Source: an uncultured Chthonomonas sp. (GTDB taxonomy: Bacteria; Armatimonadota; Chthonomonadetes; Chthonomonadales; CAJBBX01). From it: a stretch of DNA of 32,482 nt. The stretch covers positions 1 to 32,482 of the forward strand of contig CAISJD010000206.1 in NCBI GenBank assembly GCA_903885605.1, written 5' to 3'. The notes under the pieces are model-generated. The model was not told the origin of the DNA. It did no database searches and saw nothing but the letters and a program-made list of their open reading frames with translations. Each line of letters starts with the position of its first letter. Within the stretch, counting starts at the first letter, position 1. Positions 22,708 to 31,723 of the stretch are shown piece by piece. The translations under genes and the position numbers were made by a program.

Positions 22708-23706
22708 CTACACGGCGCCCTCCATAGCCAGGGCCACCGGATGGCCGTTGGTCATGAGGGAGCGCTGGGCCGCGTGGAGGACCCGGAGCACGCGGAGGCC
22801 GCTCTCGCCGTCTGTGATGGGCGGGCGGCGGGTGCGGACGGCCTCCAGGAAGGCGGCCATCTCCTGCCGAAGCGGCTCGTCCGTAGCATAGGCGACCAGT
22901 TCGCCGTCGCCCCTGATCGGCACAGGCATGCCCTCATGCAGCTCGACGCGCTGGTCGTAGAGCACCAGCTTCTTCGCCACGTCGTCGAAGCTGGCCATGC
23001 GCTTGCTTCCCACCACCACCAGGCGCTGCTCCTTGAACGGGTGGAGCCATGAGACGTGGATGTGGGCGCGGACGCCGTTGTCGAAGAGCAGGCTCGTCAG
23101 CGTGACGTCCGCGATGTTCGGCTGGACGTAGCTCCCGCCGGTGGCCGTCACCTGGATGGGCATCCCACCCATGAGGCGGACGATGACGGCGATATCGTGC
23201 GGGGCGAAGCTCCAGAGCGCGTTCTCCTCGCGGCGTATCTTCCCCAGGCTCAGCCGGTGCGAGTAGACGTACTGCACACGCCCCAGGCGGCCGGATTGCA
23301 CCATGTCGTCCAGGGCCACGATGCCAGGGTGGTACTCCAGCACATGGCCCACCATGAGGATGCGCCCCTTCGCCCGAGCCTCGCGCACCAGCCATGCGCC
23401 CTGCTCCAGGTCCAGGGTGATGGGCTTCTCCACGAAGACATCCTTGCCGGCCGCCAGCGCCGCCCGGGCGATCTCGAAGTGCGTCTCAGCCGGAGTGGCG
23501 ATGACCACGGCATCGATGCCGCACTCCAGCGCCTCGGCCACGCCGGGGACCACCGGCACGCCCGGAGCCAGTTGCCCGGCGTCTCGGCGGCCTGCGTCGG
23601 TGCTGTCGCACACGCAACGGAGCGCACCCAACTCCCGGCAGTTGCGCACCAGATTGCGGCCCCACCACCCGCATCCAACCACCGCCACGCCGATCGCCTC
23701 TGCCAT
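22708..23706 (-). CDS. Gfo/Idh/MocA family oxidoreductase (WlbA-like sugar dehydrogenase)
   Basis: A 332-aa NAD(P)-dependent oxidoreductase without signal peptide. The Rossmann motif VAVVGCGWWGRN at 7-18, IATPAETHFEIARAALAAGK at 69-88, and the family signature DVFVEKPITLD at 89-99 with catalytic K94 are all present. H170 and D171 in FAPHDIAV belong to the C-terminal substrate domain. GCGWWGRNLVRN and the EKPITLD context resemble WlbA/WbpB-type UDP-sugar 3-dehydrogenases and inositol/sugar dehydrogenases. The substrate is unknown. GGGGGA lies five bases before the ATG at 23706. It diverges from the second Gfo/Idh/MocA gene across 115 bp. Confidence 0.9.
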   Translation of the reverse strand: MAEAIGVAVVGCGWWGRNLVRNCRELGALRCVCDSTDAGRRDAGQLAPGVPVVPGVAEALECGIDAVVIATPAETHFEIARAALAAGKDVFVEKPITLDLEQGAWLVREARAKGRILMVGHVLEYHPGIVALDDMVQSGRLGRVQYVYSHRLSLGKIRREENALWSFAPHDIAVIVRLMGGMPIQVTATGGSYVQPNIADVTLTSLLFDNGVRAHIHVSWLHPFKEQRLVVVGSKRMASFDDVAKKLVLYDQRVELHEGMPVPIRGDGELVAYATDEPLRQEMAAFLEAVRTRRPPITDGESGLRVLRVLHAAQRSLMTNGHPVALAMEGAV

Positions 23707-23821
23707 TCATTCCCCCATGTGCCCCTGTCTGGTCAATCCCATCCCATTGTACGCAGGATTCGGCCGCCGCTTCCCGTAACCTTCATGATATCGTGCCGGT
23801 GTCATGCGGAAGGATGGGCCA

Positions 23822-24853
23822 ATGGGCGAAATCACGCGGCGAAGCGCGGTGGCTCTGGGAGCGGCGCTGGTTGCCGGAGCCGCGACACTGGAAGGAGAGG
23901 CCATGGAAGGGCGACACGAGGGCGAGGTCCTGCAGGTGGGCGTCATCGGATGCGGCGACCTGACGCACGGCAAGGCCTGGTCGGAGATCCTGGCTTCCGA
24001 CGGCGGCAAGCGCTACGGCATGCGGCCGACGCGCGTCTGGGACCGCGACCTGTCGGCGGCCAAGCGGCTCGCGGAGAAGGTCGGCGCCGTCGTAGTCGCC
24101 CGCCCGGAGGAGGCCGGCCAGGAGACGGCGGGCGTCATCGTCGCCGAGGAGACGCCCGGAGCCTATCTCGAACTGGCGCGCCCCATGCTACGTGCGGGGA
24201 AGCGGCTCTTCTTCAACCGGCCCTTCGCCGGCAGCGTGGCCGACGCCCAGGAGATCGTTCGCCTGGCAGCGGCGCACGGCGCCCGCGTCTACTCGGCATC
24301 GGCCCTCTTCCACACTCGGCAGGCGGCGCCGGCGCGAGAGAAGCTGGCCACGCTGGGCGGGTTGCGGCTCTTTACGGTCACGGGCGCGTCTAGCCACCTC
24401 GGCTTCTATCTGCCCCATGCCGTCGCCTCGATGGTCAGCGTGCTGGGCACCGGCGTGGAGTCAGTGCAGGCGCTCTCGCTGCACCGCTCGCCGCAGGATG
24501 CCGATAACGCCGACGCCCCGGTGGTGGCCTATGTGCAGTACGCGGCCAAGTCGGCCGTGGGCCCCGCGCGAGGTGTGGTGCAGATGATCGGACCCGGCGC
24601 GGAGTGGTACGCCTTCGTGGTCAAGATGTTCGGCGCCAAGGCCGACGCCGACGAGGTACGCCTCGAAGTGACCTACGAGCACCTGCTGGACGAGATGGCC
24701 GGGTTCTTCCGCACGGGGGTGGAGCCCATCCCCCATGCCGTCATGCTGGAGAAGACCGCCATCTACTACGCCGCGCTACGGTCCGCCGCGACGGGCGGCA
24801 AGCCGGTCCGCCTCTCCGACATGGGTCTTGCCGCGCCCCGCAAGGAGACCTGA
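23822..24853 (+). CDS. Gfo/Idh/MocA-like protein with Tat-type signal and altered catalytic motif
   Basis: A 343-aa protein. The ATG at 23822 follows GGAAGG at good spacing and gives an N-terminus with a twin-arginine-like signal (ITRRSAVALGAALVAGAA). Nucleotide-binding features are LQVGVIGCGDLTHG at 37-50 and GVIVAEETPGAYLELARPML near 104-123. At the place of the catalytic EKP signature it has FFNRPFAG, so the conserved Lys is replaced by R133. The C-terminal domain is recognisable (YLPHAVASMVSVLG, LDEMAGFFRTGVEP). It may be inactive, act by a different mechanism, or be a binding protein. A Tat signal on a Gfo/Idh/MocA protein implies export in folded form, as in glucose-fructose oxidoreductase and many Bacteroidota and Planctomycetota proteins. 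Confidence 0.85.
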   Translation: MGEITRRSAVALGAALVAGAATLEGEAMEGRHEGEVLQVGVIGCGDLTHGKAWSEILASDGGKRYGMRPTRVWDRDLSAAKRLAEKVGAVVVARPEEAGQETAGVIVAEETPGAYLELARPMLRAGKRLFFNRPFAGSVADAQEIVRLAAAHGARVYSASALFHTRQAAPAREKLATLGGLRLFTVTGASSHLGFYLPHAVASMVSVLGTGVESVQALSLHRSPQDADNADAPVVAYVQYAAKSAVGPARGVVQMIGPGAEWYAFVVKMFGAKADADEVRLEVTYEHLLDEMAGFFRTGVEPIPHAVMLEKTAIYYAALRSAATGGKPVRLSDMGLAAPRKET

Positions 24854-25009
24854 GCCATGCCGACGGGCGCATGGTGGGTTTGAACTCGGAGCGCGCCGGT
24901 CTGCCGCAGGCCTACCCGGCCCGTGTGAGCGGCGAGATACGTGAACTGACCGTCTCCGGGCGGCGAAGTGTGGAGGACCGCCGGCGATGAGCCCGGCCGG
25001 AGGAGCAGC

Positions 25010-28000
25010 ATGACCTGGTGGATCGTACTCGCGGGCCTGATCGCCGCATTGGCCTCGCTGGCCGGCGCCGCGCCCGCCGAAGCGGCAGAACCCCCGGCGG
25101 GCCGGGTGATCCTGCTCACGGAGCGTTTCGAAGGCTCCGTCGACGCCGTCGTTCCGGCGCTGCGCCGCGCCCTGGCCGCTGCCGGCCTGCAGTGCCGCGA
25201 CACGAGCGCACAGGGCCTGGCCGCCGCACTGGATGCCGAGGCCGGCCCCGGCGTCACGCTGGCCCTCCCCTACTCCGTCTCGTTCCCGGCGCCGGCACGG
25301 GAGCCCCTGCTGCGGTTCCTGAAGCGCGGCAACCACCTGCTGGCGCTCTCTGGTCCGCCCTTCCAGGAGATGCGCGTGCCCGTGGGCGGCCAGTGGGTGG
25401 GCCGTTCGGGCCTGCAAGCCAGGCTGGCGGAGGCGGCGGGTGCACCCGTGGTCCGGTTCGACCCGGCTGAACTGAAGCGCTGGACCCGCGTGACGGGAAC
25501 CACCGGCAGCCGGGCCACCTATGCCGCGGAGGAGGGCGGGCCCGGCGGCGCCACGGCGGTCCATGTCCGCGTGGCCAAGCTCGACACCTGGGACACGTTG
25601 GGCAGCCACGCGCTGGAGGCCCCGTTTGCCTGCGGCCGCACGCTGACGACCTTTTGGGCCAATGGCGGGCCGAAGACGCCCGAACTGCTCGTCGAGTGGA
25701 AAGAGGCCGACGGCACGCGTTGGATGTCCACCGTGAAGCTGACGCCGAAGTGGACGCGCTACGCCATCCGCGCCGAGGAGATGGCCTTCTGGCCGGACGG
25801 CGCCGCGCCGGGGCGAGGCGGCAACGTCGACCGCATGAACCCCGCCAGGGCCCGGCAGTTCACGTTCGGCCTCGCCAACGGGCTGTCGCGTCAGGAGATG
25901 GGCATCGCCCACGAGTACTGGTTGGCCGACCTCCAGACCGCCGTGGACCCGGTGGGCGCGGTGGACCTGAACCCGCCGCTGCTGGAGACCCTCTCGCCTG
26001 CCTACAAGACCTACCCGACCATGGCCGAGGCCGTCCTGCCCGTCGCGGGCGGCCGACGACTGCGTGCCGCCGGGCCCGTCATCTGCGCCATCTCGCGATC
26101 TCCGGGGCTGGGCCTCAAGCCGCCCGCAGCCCGGTTTGTGCCTCTGCTATGGGCCATGGACAAGGCGGCCGCCCATCGGCGTGGAGCGGCGGCCCACCTG
26201 TTGCTGAACCTCGACGGCCCGTACCGGGGTTCGGTCTGGGGCCTCCTGGGCGTGTCGCAGGCGGCCTTGGCGGCGGCCGGGTCGCCTTACCCCGCCGTGG
26301 CCGCCGACATGGCACGACGCATGGCTCGGGGGCTCTTCCTGGCATCGGCCGGAGCCGAGAGCTTCGCCGCGTTCGGCGGGGAGCAGGTCAAGGTCGGCGC
26401 GCGGCTGGTGAACTTCGGCCTTAAGCCCGCCGCTGTGACCATCGCGGCAACATCGACCGGGCCCGACGGCGCGGCGCTCCGCACCCAGCGCCGGGTCACG
26501 GTTCCCGCGCGTACACTGGAGCCGCCGGCCATCGACCTGCCGTCACCGGGCGCCCCCGCGCCGGGCGAGTACACCGTTGAGGTGGCTGTGCGCACCGGCG
26601 GCGCCGAGGCCGACCGCATCGCCATGCCCTTCCGCGTCGTCGCCGGGGCCCGATCCAATGCCGCCAACACGGTCACTGCGGCCGACGGCCGCTTCAGGCT
26701 CGGCGGCAAGCCATGGTTCGCGCTGGGCATCAACTACTGGCCGCTCTACTCCGCCGGGCAGGAGCCGGGCGAGTACTGGCTCCACTGGCTCTCGCCGGAC
26801 CAGTACGACCCCGCCGTGGTGGAACGCGACCTGGCGCAGATGCAACGGCTGGGCATGAACCTGGTGAGCATCCAGTACGGGCGCCTGGACCAGGCCCGAC
26901 CGCTAGCGGACTTCCTGGCCCGGTGCGAGAAGCGCGGCATCAAGGCGCACATCTTCATGCCCCACCTCGACCCCGTAACGCACCAGCCGGCGCGGGCGCA
27001 GGAGATGATCCGCGCCGCGCACCTCGGCGACGACCCGGCCGTCTTCGCCTACGACCTGGGGTGGGAGGTCCACGTGGGCCCCTACGCCGCGCGAAAGCCC
27101 CACGACGGCGAGTGGCGGCGCTGGGTGGCCGACCGGTACGGCAGCGTGGAGGCCGCCGAGAAGGACTGGCGGTACACGGCGCCCCGCACCGACGACGGCC
27201 TCCTGACCGGTCCGGCCGACGAGCTACTCACCACCGACGGGCCGTGGCGCATCTTCACCGCCGCCTACAGGCGCTTCTGGGACGACAAGTTCTCGCGGGG
27301 CTACCAGACCGTGCGGAGCGCCGTGCGCGAGGCCGACCCGAGGCACCTCATGGGCGCGCGGAGCGGCTGGGGCGGGCTGGGAGCGCTCTGGACCCAGGGC
27401 CACCTGCCCGTGGACCTGCGCAGCGGAGCCAAGCACCTGGACTTCACGTCGCCCGAGGGCTACAACATCGGCGGCGACCGCAAGGGCTTCCTTGCCGGCG
27501 GCTTCCTCAACGCCTACGGGCGCTACTTCAGCGGCGGCAAGCCGGTCTACTGGGCGGAGTTCGGCTCGGCGCTCTGCTATGGCGTGAGCCCCGAAGCCTA
27601 CACCCACGCCCGGCTGACCGAGAACCTGCGGCAGTCGGCTGACTACTATCGCAAGACGCTGGCCATGGTTCGCGAAACCGGGGCCGACGGCGCGGCGGGC
27701 TGGTGGTGGCCCGGCGGCCTGCGGGTCGACGAGAAGAGCGACTTCGGCGTCATCCAGCCCGACGGCACGCCCCGCCCCGCCGCGGAGACCTACCCGGCCG
27801 AGGCCGCCGCCCTGCGGAAGCTGGGGCCGGCGCCAAAGCCCGACGTGATGATCTCCGTAGATCGCGACAAGCACGCCACCGGCTTCGCCGGCCTCTACGC
27901 CGAGGCCGCTCCGGCCTGGGTGGAAGCCTTCCTGGCGGGCAAGCAGCCCGGCGTTCGCACCGAGGCAACCGGGACGACGTCGGCCGACGCGCCGAAGGTC

Positions 28001-28423
28001 GCCGTGGGCAACGTGCCCGCCACCGGCACGAACCCGCCCAAGTACCTGAACGCGGAGCTGAACCGGCTACGCGTCGGCGGGCGCGACACCCGCGACGGAG
28101 CCATGGTGGACGTGCGCGCCGGCGAGGCCGTGGAGATCGACGCCGAGATGGGCAACACCGCCGAGGCCGCGTGGCTCGCTCCCAGGGGCCCCGGCGAGGA
28201 GGCCGGGGCCGTCTACCTGGAGGCCGCCTGGGACGGAGGCAGGGCCCTGATCCCCCTGGCCGCCGACACGCCCTTCCTCTCCGACGGCCGCTTCAAGGGC
28301 GTCCTGCCGGCGGGCGAGGCCGGCGAGACACGCCTGACGCTGCGGCTGGTGGCTTCAGGTTGGACGCCCTTCGGCGAGGTGGTGCGGGTCACGCTCCGGC
28401 GCGGGGCTCAGGTGCGGCCGTAG
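25010..28423 (+). CDS. Secreted multidomain clan GH-A glycoside hydrolase (GH42-like)
   Basis: A 1137-aa protein. The ATG at 25010 follows GGAGGAGC and opens a signal peptide (MTWWIVLAGLIAALASLAGA). Residues about 36-135 (PAGRVILLTERFEG, LLRFLKRGNHLLALSGPP) resemble the amidotransferase-like fold that accompanies GH42 enzymes. Residues about 175-320 look like a carbohydrate-binding jelly roll, and about 445-555 like a beta-sandwich. A TIM barrel runs from about 562 (FRLGGKPWFALGINYWPL) to about 930. Candidate catalytic residues are the acid/base E686 in DLGWEVHVGP and the nucleophile E850 in VYWAEFGSA, 164 residues apart as expected for clan GH-A. A beta-rich C-terminus follows. Substrate is uncertain; galactosides are one possibility. 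It lies 156 bp after the exported oxidoreductase gene. Its last 16 bases overlap the convergent URO-D gene. Confidence 0.8.
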   Translation: MTWWIVLAGLIAALASLAGAAPAEAAEPPAGRVILLTERFEGSVDAVVPALRRALAAAGLQCRDTSAQGLAAALDAEAGPGVTLALPYSVSFPAPAREPLLRFLKRGNHLLALSGPPFQEMRVPVGGQWVGRSGLQARLAEAAGAPVVRFDPAELKRWTRVTGTTGSRATYAAEEGGPGGATAVHVRVAKLDTWDTLGSHALEAPFACGRTLTTFWANGGPKTPELLVEWKEADGTRWMSTVKLTPKWTRYAIRAEEMAFWPDGAAPGRGGNVDRMNPARARQFTFGLANGLSRQEMGIAHEYWLADLQTAVDPVGAVDLNPPLLETLSPAYKTYPTMAEAVLPVAGGRRLRAAGPVICAISRSPGLGLKPPAARFVPLLWAMDKAAAHRRGAAAHLLLNLDGPYRGSVWGLLGVSQAALAAAGSPYPAVAADMARRMARGLFLASAGAESFAAFGGEQVKVGARLVNFGLKPAAVTIAATSTGPDGAALRTQRRVTVPARTLEPPAIDLPSPGAPAPGEYTVEVAVRTGGAEADRIAMPFRVVAGARSNAANTVTAADGRFRLGGKPWFALGINYWPLYSAGQEPGEYWLHWLSPDQYDPAVVERDLAQMQRLGMNLVSIQYGRLDQARPLADFLARCEKRGIKAHIFMPHLDPVTHQPARAQEMIRAAHLGDDPAVFAYDLGWEVHVGPYAARKPHDGEWRRWVADRYGSVEAAEKDWRYTAPRTDDGLLTGPADELLTTDGPWRIFTAAYRRFWDDKFSRGYQTVRSAVREADPRHLMGARSGWGGLGALWTQGHLPVDLRSGAKHLDFTSPEGYNIGGDRKGFLAGGFLNAYGRYFSGGKPVYWAEFGSALCYGVSPEAYTHARLTENLRQSADYYRKTLAMVRETGADGAAGWWWPGGLRVDEKSDFGVIQPDGTPRPAAETYPAEAAALRKLGPAPKPDVMISVDRDKHATGFAGLYAEAAPAWVEAFLAGKQPGVRTEATGTTSADAPKVAVGNVPATGTNPPKYLNAELNRLRVGGRDTRDGAMVDVRAGEAVEIDAEMGNTAEAAWLAPRGPGEEAGAVYLEAAWDGGRALIPLAADTPFLSDGRFKGVLPAGEAGETRLTLRLVASGWTPFGEVVRVTLRRGAQVRP

Positions 28424-29538
28424 GTGCGGGCGGTTTCGATCATCGCCTCCAGGTTCGCGTCGGGGGTATCGCGCCCGCACTGGTCGCCGGTGGAGAGGAT
28501 GAACCGCCCGCCCTCGGCGGCGTCGTCGATCGCCTTGCGCGAGGCGCGGGCCACGTCCTCGGGGCTTCCCATGAGCATCACCTCGGTGGTGTGCAGGTTG
28601 CCCTTCAGCGTCAGGTTGCGCCCCCAGAGCCGCTTCAGTTCGGCCAGGTCGCAGTCGCCCATGGGCGGCGTCTCCAGCGGATCGATGACCGTCAGGTTCG
28701 TCTCCTCGGCCATGACGCGCACCAGCTCACGCTCCGGGCCGCAGGAGTGGATGTGGGTGGGCAGGCCCGCCTCCGTGGCCAGGTCGATGATCCGCTTCAC
28801 CGCCGGGAAGGCCAGCTGGCGGAAGATCTCCATCGTCTGGAAGACCAGCGTGCCGGAGCCGCCCACGCAGATGATGTCGGGCTTCTCGTCCATGGCCATC
28901 ACTCGGGCGAAGCGCTCCTCGGCGGCTTCCACGCGCTCCCGGGCCCACTTCTCGTGCTGATCGGGGTTATCGAGGTAGTGGTAGATCATGTCCGGGTTGC
29001 CGAGCGCCGCCGAGTAGGTGACGTAGACGCCCACCAGGCCCTGATCCCCGAGGCGCCGCTTTATCCTCTGGAAGCCCGCGGGCCCCGTATCGAAGGGCCG
29101 CACGCCCTCCACCGGCTCGAAACGCTCGGGGACAGGCGGCAGGTCGACCTTGGCGGGGTCCACGCCATAGGTGGGCGGATCGGCCACAGGGAAGACATCC
29201 ACGGTGGGGCTCCAGGTCCGCTTGCCGGCCTCCTTGCGGCATAGCTGCGTGGTGATGGCGCTCTCAGTGCGCCGGACGATGAAGCGCTCCCAGCCCGCGG
29301 CTCCGACGGCCTCTTCGGGGAAGGTGAGCGGGAAGAGGTCCATGAACGCGTCGAAGCCGTAGTGGCGGGCGGCATCGACGTAGGCGTCCATGAGCGGCGG
29401 GTCATTGTAGAGGTAGATGTCCCAGAAGGGCTTGCCGGTGCGGCGCACCGGGACCATGTTGGAGATGTCCGGGCAGACGGGCACGCAGTCGGGGATGCCT
29501 CCTCGAAGCACGCATTGCAGGCGTTCGCGGGATGTCAT
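28408..29538 (-). CDS. URO-D superfamily protein, methyltransferase-like
   Basis: A 376-aa protein of the uroporphyrinogen decarboxylase superfamily, beginning MTSRERLQCVLRGGIPDCVP. It is more like the MtaA/CmuA corrinoid methyltransferase branch than heme-pathway HemE. H264 and C266 in THIHSCGPE and C354 in GDQCGRDTP fit the His-X-Cys and distant Cys zinc triad of that branch. The family core LKGNLHTTEVMLMGSPEDV at 311-329 is present. Genes of this type are abundant in Armatimonadota and Planctomycetota next to DUF6785 membrane proteins, with no proven substrate. AGGAG lies about 10 bases before the ATG at 29538. It follows the membrane protein gene by 55 bp and is probably co-transcribed. 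The 3' end overlaps the convergent GH gene by 16 bp. Confidence 0.85.
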   Translation of the reverse strand: MTSRERLQCVLRGGIPDCVPVCPDISNMVPVRRTGKPFWDIYLYNDPPLMDAYVDAARHYGFDAFMDLFPLTFPEEAVGAAGWERFIVRRTESAITTQLCRKEAGKRTWSPTVDVFPVADPPTYGVDPAKVDLPPVPERFEPVEGVRPFDTGPAGFQRIKRRLGDQGLVGVYVTYSAALGNPDMIYHYLDNPDQHEKWARERVEAAEERFARVMAMDEKPDIICVGGSGTLVFQTMEIFRQLAFPAVKRIIDLATEAGLPTHIHSCGPERELVRVMAEETNLTVIDPLETPPMGDCDLAELKRLWGRNLTLKGNLHTTEVMLMGSPEDVARASRKAIDDAAEGGRFILSTGDQCGRDTPDANLEAMIETARTYGRT

Positions 29539-29593
29539 GGGGTTGGGTCTCCTGGGGGCGCCGGTCGACGCCGGTACGCCATGGGTAGGCGCG

Positions 29594-31609
29594 TCATTGG
29601 TTCCAGATGAGCCGTCCGTTGATGCTCACCGGATAGGTCGCCTGATGTGTCAGCATGGCAAGCCCCGACCAGATGGCCTCCGCCACGTACTCGCCGAGGA
29701 TGACGCCCAGCGCCGCCATGCGAAGCCGCTCGTACCCATTGAGGCCGTAGTAGCGCTGCACGTAGACCTTCAAGATCAAGACAAGGATCAGCCCGAACCA
29801 GATGTAGTCGATGCCGAAGTTCATGCCCAGCGCGTAGCCGGCGGGATGTAGCAGGAAGCCGGGCATGCGGAACCGGAGGTTGTCCATGGCCAGCACTCCG
29901 GCGAAACCCAGCGTCATGGCGCAGATCGCGGCCGGGTTGGGTGGCCTCGGCGTGTCGGTGAGCTGCTGGACGATGGCCGGCGTGTCCCACGCGGTATTGG
30001 ATGCGCCCAGCCGATATCCGATGGCCACATGGCACAGGCCGCCCATGGCGATGCCCAGCACCGAGGCCACGGCGATGGCAGTGAACATGGCCCGCTGGCT
30101 GACCCCATGCTGCTCGGCCAGCTTGATGCTCTCCAGCTGGTGCGGCATGGGATGCGTGCGGTGGATGCGGTTCATGAAGTTCAGCATGGTGACCCATCGC
30201 GCGACCATCGAATCCGGGATGCCGTGGGTGCCCCGGAAGTCCACGATGAGCTGGTTGGGGCCAAGCAGCGCCACCTCGTTGAGCGGCGGGCCGAGCTGCG
30301 CCCGGAGCTTCGTGAGCGCGACGCTGAAGACGAGGAAGGCGCCGCTGTAGCCGACGACGAACGCGAACGGCAGTCCGCACAGCGCCCCGAAGGCGCCCAG
30401 GCCGAAGATCGAAGCCACGAGCCCCGCGAACGCCAGGCGATGGGGCACAAGCCTGCGCTCAACCGGCGCTCCGCTCCGTATCTCGCCCCACACCTCGCGC
30501 AGGTAGCCGCGCGCCACCCAGACGGCCATCACAGCCAGGCCGATAAATGCCCCCCAGGACTGCTCGGTGGCGTACGGAGGAGTGGGCACCAGGCCTCCGC
30601 CGCCGAAGTAGCCCTGCTCGTAGCCCATGCTGGAGAGCAGCACCTGCTGGCCCTTACGCACAAAGAAGAAGACGATGCACGAGAGGAGCAGGTCGGTGGG
30701 CATGAACAACCCGATCGCGGACAGGTACGGGAAGATCGCGATGGGCGTCCAGCCGATATCACTCCACGGGCGGGAGGTGAACCAGGCGCCGACGTCGCCC
30801 ATGAACCGGACGTTGATGCTCGGGATCGATGGATAGAGGAACGAGAACCCATTCAGCATATCGATTGCGAACATGGCGGCGAAGGCGCCCCACATCCAGC
30901 GGCTCCGCCAGATGGGGCCGGCGCCCCCTGCCTGCGTGATGGCGATGGGAAGCTGGAGCGTCGGGAACGAGAGGCGCTCGCGGTTGGTCCACTGGTCCCG
31001 CATGAGCGAGTTGATGCAGAGCATGGCCAGGCAGACCAGGCCCATGAGCAGCGTCCACGCGGCGATCTTGGGCCACCAGAGCGGAAGCTGGGTCAGTGCA
31101 TAGGAGAGCGGCTTGCCGCCGCCGGTGTATGTCTCCAGACCGGCCTTGTCAAGGAAGAAGAGACGCCCGCTCGCGTAGGGGAGGATGCCCTTCTCCACGC
31201 TGCTGTTTCCGGCGCCGAAGAGCGCGCAGCTGTGTGCGTAGGCGACGGTGTTGTCTATCCACTCCGACGCCACGGCGCAGATGATGGCCTGCATGGCATA
31301 GAACAGGACCAGTTCGGTCTGGGTCAGCGCCGATCGGCGGCTGAGGCGGCGAAGCGGCACGTTGAGGGCCACCAGCAGCAGCGTCAGCACGACCGGCGGG
31401 ATCATGAGCGAGAAGATGCGGTCGACGCCCTGATCTCGGGCCCAGTAGACGCAGAGGGGAGCGAACAGCGCGCTGAGGACGAAGGCGCGAACGGTGAGCG
31501 GGCCGCCGGAGTGGTGCGGCGTCGCGCCGCTTGTCAGCGCGCCGCAGTTGGGGCGCGGCCTCGGGGCTCGCACCGGAGGACCGACGATCGGCTCGTCGCC
31601 AAGCGACAT
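29594..31609 (-). CDS. Polytopic membrane protein of the DUF6785/DUF6784 type
   Basis: A 671-aa integral membrane protein. The ATG at 31609 is chosen because GGGAGG lies eight bases upstream; the frame extends further but overlaps the divergent promoter region and regulator gene. More than ten hydrophobic segments are visible, for example IPPVVLTLLLVALNV, WTLLMGLVCLAMLCI, LLLSCIVFFFV, FVVGYSGAFLVFSVAL and FGLILVLILKVYV. The content fits DUF6785 (N-terminal) and DUF6784 (C-terminal) proteins, thought to be related to oligopeptide-type transporters. Substrate is unknown. The gene is divergent from a LacI-family regulator and precedes the URO-D-like gene, so the two probably import and process one compound under that regulator. 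Confidence 0.8.
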   Translation of the reverse strand: MSLGDEPIVGPPVRAPRPRPNCGALTSGATPHHSGGPLTVRAFVLSALFAPLCVYWARDQGVDRIFSLMIPPVVLTLLLVALNVPLRRLSRRSALTQTELVLFYAMQAIICAVASEWIDNTVAYAHSCALFGAGNSSVEKGILPYASGRLFFLDKAGLETYTGGGKPLSYALTQLPLWWPKIAAWTLLMGLVCLAMLCINSLMRDQWTNRERLSFPTLQLPIAITQAGGAGPIWRSRWMWGAFAAMFAIDMLNGFSFLYPSIPSINVRFMGDVGAWFTSRPWSDIGWTPIAIFPYLSAIGLFMPTDLLLSCIVFFFVRKGQQVLLSSMGYEQGYFGGGGLVPTPPYATEQSWGAFIGLAVMAVWVARGYLREVWGEIRSGAPVERRLVPHRLAFAGLVASIFGLGAFGALCGLPFAFVVGYSGAFLVFSVALTKLRAQLGPPLNEVALLGPNQLIVDFRGTHGIPDSMVARWVTMLNFMNRIHRTHPMPHQLESIKLAEQHGVSQRAMFTAIAVASVLGIAMGGLCHVAIGYRLGASNTAWDTPAIVQQLTDTPRPPNPAAICAMTLGFAGVLAMDNLRFRMPGFLLHPAGYALGMNFGIDYIWFGLILVLILKVYVQRYYGLNGYERLRMAALGVILGEYVAEAIWSGLAMLTHQATYPVSINGRLIWNQ

Positions 31610-31694
31610 CAGAGTGCCTCCCAATCGCGCAGCGGGTCCCTGACCGCCGCATCTCAGCTCTGCCGGACCCATCGACCGGACCCTCAGCGGCCTG

Positions 31695-31723
31695 TTGACA
31701 GATGCCTGCGCGACCAGTATACT
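31695..31723 (+). promoter_or_regulatory. Sigma70-type promoter for the LacI-family gene
   Basis: TTGACA (31695-31700) is a perfect -35 box and TATACT (31718-31723) matches five of six -10 positions, with exactly 17 bp between them. Predicted transcription start is about 31730. It overlaps a divergent promoter on the other strand. Confidence 0.8.
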
